Assembly: GCA_024695935.1 (NCBI GenBank)
Contig: JAILHH010000039.1
Coordinates: 1-64,000 of the forward strand
DNA length: 64,000 nt
Source: Acetatifactor sp.
GTDB lineage: Bacteria > Bacillota > Clostridia > Lachnospirales > Lachnospiraceae
Reading direction: 5' to 3'
Part shown: in pieces, positions 43,238 through 51,561 of the stretch
Numbering within the stretch: the first letter of the stretch is position 1
How the letters are laid out: each line of letters opens with the position of its first letter
The notes under the pieces: model-generated
The model's database searches: none
What the model saw: the letters and a program-made list of their open reading frames with translations, nothing else
What the model was told of the DNA's origin: nothing
Made by a program: the position numbers and the translations under genes

Positions 43238-44545
43238 TTAATCATAAAACCTAAGTGCGTACAGAAATCTCTCCAGTACTTTCTCTCTTCCGGCTTTGTT
43301 AAGATGGATATTGTCCGTAAGATAATCTTTTGCATTATCCTCCGTGACGGTGCCAAAGAGATTGTCCACAAAAGATGCACTCCACTCCGCACACGCATCG
43401 CCCTCGTTGATGCAATAGTCCGCAAGGGTTCCGTACCTTTCGTTTCTGTGCTTTTCACTGCTGATATAATCGCCGTTTTCATCCTCATAATATGCGTATG
43501 TAGGCGACAAAACGATCACGCGAAGTCTGGGATTGATCTGCTTTAAGACTTCGAGGCTGGCCTGCAGATTTCCCGTAAAATATCTGACATTTGTGGGCTG
43601 TTCCCCGTTACTGATAAAGCTGTCCGAAAGGTAATCCGTGGCATCATACATAATGGCCACTACATCGACCTCTTCCCAGTTTAAGCCTGTGGCCGCCTCA
43701 TAAACTTCTGAGGCTTCGGGGGGAAGGTTTTCGCCCATTCCGGTCATGGCTCTTTGCACATAGTCGCTTGTTCCGTCAAAATATGAAAGACAAACCAGCC
43801 AATACAGCGAGAAAGCATCATAGTTACTAAACTGTTCGCCTATCTGTTCCTCTTCGCAGGCAAGCTTACTGCCACCCACGGACAGATTCGTAACCTTTGC
43901 GCCGGTGGCATCAGCGATCATATTTGCCAGTCCCTCTGTCGAATCTCTGTCGTCCGCAAAAGGGGCATTTCCGAAAAGCACGATATTATCGACCTCAAGG
44001 TTTTCAACCACGTTTCCGTTTTCGTCCATGACAGGAAGAATCTGATCCAACAGATCCGTATATCCTATGGTGTCATAATTTCCCTTTTCCACCTCTGACT
44101 GATCGATCATGGTGCCCCAATGGGTGATCCTGTAGATGACCGCGATGACCACCAAAACCGCCAGAAAAGCTATCACGTGTCCGGGTCTTATTTTCTTAAT
44201 TAAGCTCTCATGCTCGGCAGACTCTCCAAAAGCCTTGTCCAAAAGATCGAATTCCTTGTCCGAAAGTTTGTCAAGATCTTCGTCGGTAAGTTCCTCATAT
44301 GTTTTTCCGTCAAATTTTGTCTTCAAAAGTTTTTCCGCAGCAAACAGGGTCTTTGACTTTTGAATAATCTCTTCTTTTTCCAAGGATTCGCCTGTCTGTT
44401 CAGGAACCTTCTTTTCCTTTTTTTCTGACATATCTGCGGGCTCCTCGTCCCGGTCGTGATGCAGGGGAGAGATGTTATTAATTGTAGTGACTCTCGGAGC
44501 CTCACCCTCAGCTACATCAAAATCTATAAATTCCAACTGTTTCAT
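43238..44545 (-). CDS. Membrane-anchored SGNH-fold protein lacking the catalytic serine
   Basis: 435 residues from the ATG at 44545 (GAGGAAA upstream; a longer frame from 44665 has none). The first ~120 residues are cytoplasmic and highly charged (KEKKVPEQ, LTDEDLDKLSDKEFDLLDKA), then one membrane segment (123-140) and an outside SGNH/DHHW-like domain. Block I reads VLFGNAPFADDR, with Ala194 where GDSx has Ser; block II is NLSVGG, block III YDATDY and the last block DNIHLNKAGRE keeps Asp and His. It probably does not act as a normal serine esterase; it could bind rather than cut, or use another residue. Encoded between two DUF6044-like paralogues. Confidence 0.8.
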   Translation of the reverse strand: MKQLEFIDFDVAEGEAPRVTTINNISPLHHDRDEEPADMSEKKEKKVPEQTGESLEKEEIIQKSKTLFAAEKLLKTKFDGKTYEELTDEDLDKLSDKEFDLLDKAFGESAEHESLIKKIRPGHVIAFLAVLVVIAVIYRITHWGTMIDQSEVEKGNYDTIGYTDLLDQILPVMDENGNVVENLEVDNIVLFGNAPFADDRDSTEGLANMIADATGAKVTNLSVGGSKLACEEEQIGEQFSNYDAFSLYWLVCLSYFDGTSDYVQRAMTGMGENLPPEASEVYEAATGLNWEEVDVVAIMYDATDYLSDSFISNGEQPTNVRYFTGNLQASLEVLKQINPRLRVIVLSPTYAYYEDENGDYISSEKHRNERYGTLADYCINEGDACAEWSASFVDNLFGTVTEDNAKDYLTDNIHLNKAGREKVLERFLYALRFYD

Positions 44546-44674
44546 TACATTTTCCTCTAAAATAAATATCAAGGGTATTTTACATTTAAAATAGGTTTTC
44601 GTCCACATTCTTAATAAAAACTTCATCAAATACCAACAAAGAATGTCGCTTGTGCAGTTTCCCATAACGAAAGA

Positions 44675-44700
44675 GGTGATACCGCACAGGCGATATCACC
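44675..44700 (-). terminator. Hairpin at the end of the copy B gene, weak terminator
   Basis: On the minus strand GGTGATATCGC pairs with GCGGTATCACC (11 pairs with one G-T) around CTGT. It encloses the stop codon of the gene ending at 44696 and is followed only by TCTTTCG, so it may serve as a 3' stabiliser rather than a terminator. Confidence 0.45.
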
Positions 44701-46486
44701 CTATTTTGTATACGTTTATATTCCAAAATGATACTTTGTCAGTGTAGGACCCCAGATATTCCAGCCCATACTTTTCGGGATCAGTGACCTTGCCCGCTGA
44801 AAAGATATATCTCACTCCCATATCATACATTTTGTCCATATCAAATTGCATGTCATCTATTGTGAGATTTAAATCCTTCCCCAGATAAAACCCGTTTCCC
44901 CATTCATGATAAAACAGATAGCACCTGCTGCCCCAGCCGTAAAAATATGATGCATTATACTCATTTAAGGCCAGTTCCTTCTCCTGAATCTCACCGAATT
45001 TATGTTTGTATTCCAGAGAATAATTGTTTGAATAACCGTCTATGGTATAAAACCCGTGCATCAAAGATACCACCGGGCAGATACCTATGCTTACCACCTT
45101 GTATTCGCTCATATCACCGGAAAGCCCATTGGCCTCCCTGTCGGAAGCAATGTCTCTTTCTATCCTGTCCATCACATTTTCCGCATAGAGACTTTCCCAG
45201 GTGATGTAACCTGTGAGATCCCCATTGTTTATGCGGTTGATGTTCATATAGAATATCCCGCTTCCATCCTTTGCCACATACATTAATGTGGGCAGATACA
45301 AAAGAAATGCGACAAACACCCCCGCAACCGTTATCCTACCCTTAATGCTGTTGATCACTATTGCCAGGGATACTCCCAAAAGCACATAAAAGCATCCGGG
45401 GACCAGATAAAAGAACCTGTCAAACTGAAAAGAGTCCAGGCTCCCGAAATTTCTTTGCAGCCTGTCAAAAAATCCTGATGCAAAAAAAGAATACAGGGTC
45501 ACATTCGTCAAAAGCGCTATGACCGCTCCGCTAAAAGCCTTCAGATATTTTTCCCTGGCATCTTTTAAAAATATGAGACACAAAAGGGCTGCCGCCACAG
45601 GGATATAGATATATCTGTGGAGCGAATCGTTATGCTCCACTCCGTATATCAGGATCTCTTTGAAAAATCCAAAAAAGCTTCCCGGAGACAGGCCCAGATC
45701 AAACTCTGCCCTGTGACTTACCACATCGCTTCCGACAAAAAACGATCTGATGAGGTCAAGATTTTGTATGAGATAGGTAAATCCGTAAATGAACATTCCC
45801 ACCCAGGGACGGAAATTTATCCTTTTGTCCCTGCAGGTCTTTATGAGTATCCATACTCCCATAAAGATAATAGACGCATAACCGTTCAGTACCAGATTGG
45901 AAGAAAGAGCCATGAGAGCCAGCCCCGCAAAACAGATAAAAGTCTTTATTCTGTCTCTTTTTTTTAAATCTCTACCCGGATCCTCAGTCTTTTCCATCAA
46001 GAGCATAAACAGGTATACTACCATCGGGAACCCGCAAAGGCTGGTTCCGTAGATACTCCTAAAGGGCAAAAGCGCAAAGACTGCGCCGGAAAGCACAGCT
46101 GAAATGCTGCTGCCCGTAAGTTTCCTTGTGAGAAGATACACCCCGTAAAAAGCCACATTTATCACTGCAAAATACTGGATCACAAATGCTGCATAGGGGT
46201 CAAGAAAGGCATAAAGCGGTACAAACAGATATGCAGAGGGCTTCATAGCCTGGGCACTCAGTCCGCTCATCATTTGAGGATAAACCGATTCTCCAAAGTT
46301 TTTCGCTGTAAAAATATAATTTAATATGATCTCATCCAACTGATCATGTATAGGGAAGGTGGCCCCCTTTCCCAGATACAGAACGGGGGCGAGAATGATC
46401 AGGCAGATCACAACTCCCAAAAAGCTGAGATCTGCTTTGTCAATATATGATAAAAAACCGTTAATTTTTGTCCAAAGCCTTTTCAC
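44696..46486 (-). CDS. Polytopic membrane protein, DUF6044/YkoS-like, copy B
   Basis: 596 residues when started at the GTG at 46486, which follows AAAGGGG by 6-7 bases; an ATG much further upstream (46615) would run into the divergent gene's control region. It has 11-12 membrane segments and an outside C-terminal domain. Shared with copy A: FPIHDQLDEIILNYI, FRSIYGTSLCGFPMVVYLF, QFDRFFYLVPGCFYVLLG, GFYTIDGYSNNYSLEYKHKF and FYGWGSRCYLF. Function is unknown; a polyprenyl-sugar-dependent transferase is likely from fold and setting. It heads the four-gene minus-strand run and is divergent from 46584. Confidence 0.78.
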   Translation of the reverse strand: MKRLWTKINGFLSYIDKADLSFLGVVICLIILAPVLYLGKGATFPIHDQLDEIILNYIFTAKNFGESVYPQMMSGLSAQAMKPSAYLFVPLYAFLDPYAAFVIQYFAVINVAFYGVYLLTRKLTGSSISAVLSGAVFALLPFRSIYGTSLCGFPMVVYLFMLLMEKTEDPGRDLKKRDRIKTFICFAGLALMALSSNLVLNGYASIIFMGVWILIKTCRDKRINFRPWVGMFIYGFTYLIQNLDLIRSFFVGSDVVSHRAEFDLGLSPGSFFGFFKEILIYGVEHNDSLHRYIYIPVAAALLCLIFLKDAREKYLKAFSGAVIALLTNVTLYSFFASGFFDRLQRNFGSLDSFQFDRFFYLVPGCFYVLLGVSLAIVINSIKGRITVAGVFVAFLLYLPTLMYVAKDGSGIFYMNINRINNGDLTGYITWESLYAENVMDRIERDIASDREANGLSGDMSEYKVVSIGICPVVSLMHGFYTIDGYSNNYSLEYKHKFGEIQEKELALNEYNASYFYGWGSRCYLFYHEWGNGFYLGKDLNLTIDDMQFDMDKMYDMGVRYIFSAGKVTDPEKYGLEYLGSYTDKVSFWNINVYKIG

Positions 46487-46583
46487 CGGGTACCCCTTTT
46501 TAACTTGTAAATTATGGGTTTGCAAGTTATTATTTATTTGTGCCGAAAGTGCACCTGTCAAATTTATGAATGAGGTCATACAT

Positions 46584-48176
46584 ATGTTTAAAACATACAA
46601 ATCCCTGTCCATCACTTTTTTATGTTACATCATTTTAACCGTAATTGCATTAGTTTTAAATAATTACACCCTGATAGCCTTACTGTTCTGGGGACTGTTT
46701 ATCATATTGTTCATGCTCTGTTCCAAAAACAGTATCTTGCAGACCACTTCAATCGAAAAATTAAAGACTAAGGACTTTATCACCATATTCATTGTTTTTG
46801 TACTCTTATCCATACTTCTGATCGCGCCCATGGGGCTGACACCTACATGGAACGGCAGACAGCCCGCCCACAGAGACCAGTATGAGAGACTGGCAGATTC
46901 CATAATGAACGGACACCTCTACATAGAATACGACGACTACGATGTGCGCCTGGAGCAGATGGAAAATCCTTATGATTACAGAGCCCGTATAGATGAGCAG
47001 ATCCCATTTCACTGGGACCACGCCTTTTATAACGGTCATTACTATATGTACTTTGGTGTGGTTCCCGTATTTTTGCTCTTTATTCCCTTTAAACTTATTT
47101 TCGGAAAGACTCTGGTGACATTTCATGCCACGCAGTTTTTTGTATTTTTATCCATAATAGCTTTCTTTATACTGTTTTATAAACTGGCAAGGAGATTCTT
47201 TCCAAAGATTTCCCTGGGGACATATCTCTTTAGCGTAAGCGCTGTCCTTGCCGCCACCATCGGATATTGCACTCAGGCTCCCGCACTTTATTGCACGGCC
47301 ATATCCGGCGGATTCTGCCTCATGCTTTGGAGTATCCTTTTTTATTTTCATGCGGTATATGATGCAAAAAAAGAAGTATCACAGGTGATCTTTGCAACCC
47401 TTGGCGCCCTGTGCGGGGCCCTGGCCTTCGGCTGCCGTCCCCCTGTTGCTTTGGCAAATATAGTTGCAATACCTCTGGCCATTGTGTATGCCAAAAATTA
47501 TAAAGGAAAAGTTATAAATCTTATCAGAAACTTTGCGATCATCGCTCTTCCCTATGTGATCGTAGCTGTGCTTTTAATGCTTTATAATTACGCAAGGTTC
47601 GAAAATCCCTTTGAATTCGGTCAGTCCTACCAGCTTACAAGCTCCGACCAGACCATATATTTAAGTTTCTTTGATCAGTTTAATCTGCCTGCCCAGATAA
47701 ACCTGGGATTTAAAAACTTCTTTGAGTTGGGCGAAATAACCGCAGAATTTCCCTATGTCAACTACGGAGGCTTTTTGGTGACATATCCGCTTATGTGGCT
47801 CATGATCCCTTTTGTGGCACAGGATAATGTGAGAAAAAGCATAAAAAACGACGGCACAGATCTCTTTGTAGCTTCGCTTTTTATCACCACACTTTTGACC
47901 ACCTTTGCGGCCATTCAGTTTTCACCCGGGATCGCTGAAAGATATCGTTTGGACTCCTATTACATCCTGGGAATCGCAACATTTATTGTCATGGGATACA
48001 GATTAAAGACAAAGGACTATTCTCCAAAGGTTGCCCGGTTTATCCAAATAATGTGTGTACTTACTATCTTTCTTACTTTCCTGCAGTTTTTAAGGCCACT
48101 TGATGGCAACTATACCGCCTACTATCCCGAAAAGCTGGAATTTATAAAAGACGTGCTGTTCTTTAAAAGTTTATAA
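46584..48176 (+). CDS. Polytopic membrane protein, GT-C/PMT-like
   Basis: 530 residues from the ATG at 46584 with GAGG upstream; the frame opens at 46359 but would overlap the divergent gene. About 12-13 membrane segments. Between the second and third lies a large hydrophilic loop (~75-150) with WNGRQPAHRDQYERLADSIMN and HWDHAFYNGHYYMYFGVVPV, which recalls protein O-mannosyltransferase (GT39) family loops carrying catalytic acidic residues. Another marked motif is FGCRPPVALAN. Predicted lipid-linked sugar transferase; no acceptor can be named. It is a single plus-strand gene in a minus-strand region, ending at a terminator. Confidence 0.75.
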   Translation: MFKTYKSLSITFLCYIILTVIALVLNNYTLIALLFWGLFIILFMLCSKNSILQTTSIEKLKTKDFITIFIVFVLLSILLIAPMGLTPTWNGRQPAHRDQYERLADSIMNGHLYIEYDDYDVRLEQMENPYDYRARIDEQIPFHWDHAFYNGHYYMYFGVVPVFLLFIPFKLIFGKTLVTFHATQFFVFLSIIAFFILFYKLARRFFPKISLGTYLFSVSAVLAATIGYCTQAPALYCTAISGGFCLMLWSILFYFHAVYDAKKEVSQVIFATLGALCGALAFGCRPPVALANIVAIPLAIVYAKNYKGKVINLIRNFAIIALPYVIVAVLLMLYNYARFENPFEFGQSYQLTSSDQTIYLSFFDQFNLPAQINLGFKNFFELGEITAEFPYVNYGGFLVTYPLMWLMIPFVAQDNVRKSIKNDGTDLFVASLFITTLLTTFAAIQFSPGIAERYRLDSYYILGIATFIVMGYRLKTKDYSPKVARFIQIMCVLTIFLTFLQFLRPLDGNYTAYYPEKLEFIKDVLFFKSL

Positions 48177-48206
48177 AGGATGTGCAATGCAAGGTTTAAA
48201 TTATTA

Positions 48207-48269
48207 AAAGCCGTGGCCAAACGATCAATGTTTACTTATCATCATTGATCAGATCAGCCCGGCTTTTTT
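48207..48269 (+). terminator. Intrinsic terminator, also facing the convergent gene
   Basis: AAAAGCCG (48206-48213) pairs with CGGCTTTTTT (48260-48269), enclosing an inner stem GATCAATG (48223-48230)...CATTGATC (48243-48250). Six T follow on the plus strand. Confidence 0.85.
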
Positions 48270-48297
48270 ATATATTCACTGTTTTATGAAATTATTT

Positions 48298-49071
48298 TCA
48301 GTGGACCGCGTACCAGTTTTCAAGATCCACGTTTCTTCTCCTGTATACATCATATCCTTCGTATGTACCATAGATATCATACTCATTTTCTTCCATACTG
48401 CCCTGAATCTCTTTTTCAGAATCAAGTATTATGTATACCACATCCTTTTCCCAGGAAAGCCTGCAAAGCTCCCCCGCATCGATCACTTCAGCGGCCATGG
48501 CCTGTTTCAAGTCATTTTGAATATAGTAGTCTGTGGTAAATATCTCTCTTCCGTAGGGCATACAGACCTGACCGGAATACTGCCTCACAAAAGTTATCAG
48601 TTCCTCCGGAAATACAGCCATTACTTCTCTTCCCGGGTATTCTATGGCATCGCATATCTGCCGCACGGATTCGGGCACATGATAAATGTTTTCTGCGAGA
48701 GACACATTCTCATTAAAATACATAAACCTGCCGGAAACCATAAACAGTACTGCCAGAGCGCCCCCGACTGCTATCCGCATTTTCCCCTTTGTTTCCATCA
48801 AAAGCTTTACAGAGCAGTAAGATATCACAACCGTCACGGGCAAAAGCCACAAGAGCCTCCAGTAAATCGATTCTTCCGACAAAGATTCCATAAGCTTTGC
48901 CGTCACCGGCAGAATGAAAACTGCCAATATAAACACCGGTCCATAGATGAACATAATCCTGTAAGTCTTTCTCTTTTCCTTTAAAAAAAGGTAAAAAAGG
49001 CAGACCACGAATATCAGTATCACAAATCCCGTGCCCATATAGTTTTTAAGACTCATAAGTGCAAGTTCCAC
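48298..49071 (-). CDS. C-terminal half of a split DUF6077-like membrane protein
   Basis: 257 residues if it starts at GTG 49071 (GGTGG 10 bases upstream). It has about four membrane segments (~12-30, 40-60, 72-92, 102-117) and then a soluble outside domain (VPESVRQICDAIEYPGREV, VRQYSGQVCMPYGREIF) that ends YGTYEGYDVYRRR. The frame is open upstream of the GTG back to a TGA at about 49101, and the sequence there (RKGGSYTVELALMSLKNYMG) reads as natural continuation of the upstream gene, in the +1 frame. I therefore take it as the second half of one gene broken at 49091-49101. Confidence 0.72.
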   Translation of the reverse strand: MELALMSLKNYMGTGFVILIFVVCLFYLFLKEKRKTYRIMFIYGPVFILAVFILPVTAKLMESLSEESIYWRLLWLLPVTVVISYCSVKLLMETKGKMRIAVGGALAVLFMVSGRFMYFNENVSLAENIYHVPESVRQICDAIEYPGREVMAVFPEELITFVRQYSGQVCMPYGREIFTTDYYIQNDLKQAMAAEVIDAGELCRLSWEKDVVYIILDSEKEIQGSMEENEYDIYGTYEGYDVYRRRNVDLENWYAVH

Positions 49072-49090
49072 AGTATAGGATCCACCTTTC

Positions 49091-50167
49091 CTAAAAGATC
49101 AGATACATAACAGCCACCATTACACATGGTGCGCAGGACGCTCCAAAATAAAATAAAAGCTTCAGTTTTTTATAACAGATCGCCATTATTATCCCGTATG
49201 CCGCCATAAAGAGACTATACAGAAATGCTCCAAGGGACGAGCAAAGACATGCCGTTGCCGAAGCGCAGATAAGTATGACAAATCTCTTCAGACCCGGTTT
49301 TTTCTCTTTCTCAAGCTGCTTTGAAATATTGAGTAACATCCAGAAAGTAAAGGGTATCACTATGGCAGCAAGCTCAGCCTTTCCCTGTCTGCTCCGTAAC
49401 AGCATAAAGTTTTCCATGCTGTATCTGGAATAATCCCCAAACAGGATCAGTATCTCTGCAAAGAGCATAAATGCGCCCCGGGCCGTCATGCTTTTTTTGA
49501 AAATATCTCCACCTGTCACAAACACCACGCCATAGGCAAGCATTATTAGATAAACAGGCAGGATGGTAAGGGATATCAGCGAAGCGTCGATTTTTGTAAG
49601 AAACGCTATCATTGACATCCAGAGTGAAAAGGGTGCCAGAGAATGCCTGATATCAGCAAACACATGGGTGGAATAACCTGTATAGGCATCCTTCATAAAC
49701 ATTCTGTTGTCCGACACAGTCATGACGGACTCACCCACAAAATAGGCATCATCCCCATCTGGGCTCATAAATACAAACGCCAGAACGATCTGTATCACAA
49801 AGATAACGGCCACCAAAATCCAAAGCCACATTGCCTTTTTACCGAAAGGCTCCCTGCTGTCAGAAACCACCTTAAGTTCCTTATTTTTCGGTTCGGTCAT
49901 CCGCTTTATGATCATCATGATGACGCCAAGCACTGCAGCTGTGACCGCATATATATATACGCTTGTGTCAAAATGTACTCCCTTTAAAATGCAAGGAAGT
50001 AAACAGATAAAAAAAACTGCCCACAGCGCGATCCTTCCCACCAAGATGCAGGATATAACAGTATACGCTCCCCGCTTTTTATTGTAAGCGGGCAAAAGCA
50101 TATATCCGTATAAGAATGGCGCTGCAAACAGCAGCAAAAGCAAAAATAAAACCCTGATAACGATCAT
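49091..50167 (-). CDS. N-terminal half of a split DUF6077-like membrane protein
   Basis: 358 residues, about eight to nine membrane segments, with an outside loop MSPDGDDAYFVGESVMTVSD carrying the acidic pair expected of GT-C transferases. The frame stops at TAG (49093-49091) right after a hydrophobic segment ending MYLIF, without the soluble C-terminal domain such proteins usually have; that domain is encoded next in the +1 frame. The DUF6077 assignment is from memory. Its ATG overlaps the TAA of the upstream gene (TAATG). Confidence 0.75.
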   Translation of the reverse strand: MIVIRVLFLLLLLFAAPFLYGYMLLPAYNKKRGAYTVISCILVGRIALWAVFFICLLPCILKGVHFDTSVYIYAVTAAVLGVIMMIIKRMTEPKNKELKVVSDSREPFGKKAMWLWILVAVIFVIQIVLAFVFMSPDGDDAYFVGESVMTVSDNRMFMKDAYTGYSTHVFADIRHSLAPFSLWMSMIAFLTKIDASLISLTILPVYLIMLAYGVVFVTGGDIFKKSMTARGAFMLFAEILILFGDYSRYSMENFMLLRSRQGKAELAAIVIPFTFWMLLNISKQLEKEKKPGLKRFVILICASATACLCSSLGAFLYSLFMAAYGIIMAICYKKLKLLFYFGASCAPCVMVAVMYLIF

Positions 50168-51561
50168 TAATTGTCTCCCTGCTCCTCAGCCCAGGATCCG
50201 TCAAAGCCATGGGCGGTGGCATTTATTATCCAGGAAATCCACAAGGAAGTAAGACAGATCGTCTCCTTGTAATCCATCATGCCCGCGCCTCTTAATGTCA
50301 AAAATACCACCAGCAGCGCAGACCATGCCACGATTGTAATGATAAACTGTATAAGTTCTTTTGTCCTCTCGCTTCTCTCCCTTATGGCAAACTGGATAGC
50401 CGCAAGCAGGAATGCAGCGGAAAACCACATGCATCCGAACCTGAAATATATCTTTGAAAACTTTGGTGTATTTTCCCTGAAAAGGCTGTAGTTATTGCCC
50501 ACATAGGAATCGTACACCTTGCCGTCAAGTTGTCTTAATGTCACCACAGGGGATATCACATAGGAAATAACATCCCATACCGAATCATGGATCACTTCCT
50601 TTGCCCTGAACCCCATTCCGTAGGAAGCCAGATCAAAATACATCCTGTCTGCATCGGATGGAGAAAACGATCTGTCTATAGTACGCTGGAAAGAATTAAA
50701 GACGTTGTCCGCATACTCATCCACATAGTCAAATTCGTTATAAGACATGTATTTTACGGTTGCATCCACACCCTGTAAATATACATCCGTAAAATCCGGC
50801 CAAATCGTCCTCGACATAATGGATGCCGCAGCACTTCTTCTGGGTCTGTCGAGAGTATTATCTCCCGTGGTAATGCCCATCACGGCAATAAGCACCGCCA
50901 CAGTAACTGTGATCACCGACAGCCCTACCACCGCATTTTTCATATCTCCAAGGCCCATTAGGAAGTTTCTGACTGCCACAAATAAAAGGGGCAATATCCC
51001 AATCAGGATAAATTCCGGCTTTATCAGAACCTGCAAACCAAATATCATGGACATGAGGATCATATCCTTTACAATATCGGTGCCTTTTTTTCTCATTATA
51101 TGCGCCAGCATTCCGACCTGAAGCATAAACAGCGAAGACAACACGCTGTGGGTCGTGACAGCCATGGCAGATTGCAGCACAAACGGGAAAAACGTGATGC
51201 AAAAAGACCCAAAGACCGGGTAAAAACCTTTTCTTCCCATCATGCCACAGATCATAAAATACCCTGCCCACAACGAAAAAACAATCTGCAGGGCATAGAC
51301 GATACAATAGTAAGGAATCACCTTTATGAGCCCGGCGATAAACTGCAGGAGTGAAAGCACAAGGGGATATAAAAATCCCAGGTACTCATCACCGCTTAGC
51401 GGGGTCTTACTCATGGCGGTCAAATATAGAGTTTCTTCAAAGGATTGAAGCCTTCCGAAATTCAATATCATCCAAACAAAACCGATACCGATCTGAGTCA
51501 AAAATCCCAGTATTAAAGCACCGCTTATGGAAAGCCTCAGTCTTTTAAGCATATCTTTCAT
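50167..51561 (-). CDS. Polytopic membrane protein, GT39-like
   Basis: 464 residues, about ten to eleven membrane segments. The first outside loop LTAMSKTPLSGDEYLGFLYP has an Asp-Glu pair; a larger loop lies between ~265 and 335 (FTDVYLQGVDATVKYMSYNE, DRMYFDLASYGMGFRAKEV). The pattern is that of glycosyltransferase 39/PMT-type proteins that use polyprenyl-phosphate sugars on the outer side of the membrane. It directly abuts the aminotransferase gene upstream (no gap) and overlaps the next gene by one base, so these are one operon. Confidence 0.72.
   Translation of the reverse strand: MKDMLKRLRLSISGALILGFLTQIGIGFVWMILNFGRLQSFEETLYLTAMSKTPLSGDEYLGFLYPLVLSLLQFIAGLIKVIPYYCIVYALQIVFSLWAGYFMICGMMGRKGFYPVFGSFCITFFPFVLQSAMAVTTHSVLSSLFMLQVGMLAHIMRKKGTDIVKDMILMSMIFGLQVLIKPEFILIGILPLLFVAVRNFLMGLGDMKNAVVGLSVITVTVAVLIAVMGITTGDNTLDRPRRSAAASIMSRTIWPDFTDVYLQGVDATVKYMSYNEFDYVDEYADNVFNSFQRTIDRSFSPSDADRMYFDLASYGMGFRAKEVIHDSVWDVISYVISPVVTLRQLDGKVYDSYVGNNYSLFRENTPKFSKIYFRFGCMWFSAAFLLAAIQFAIRERSERTKELIQFIITIVAWSALLVVFLTLRGAGMMDYKETICLTSLWISWIINATAHGFDGSWAEEQGDN

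Noticed and set aside
46359-46583. Upstream extension of the plus-strand membrane protein
   Set aside because: It would overlap the start of the divergent gene by more than 100 bases; ATG 46584 has a GAGG site and begins just before the first membrane helix.
48286-48984. A 232-codon open frame on the plus strand
   Set aside because: It is antisense to the split membrane-protein gene at 48298-49071, and its product is rich in His, Cys and Tyr as expected of a shadow frame.
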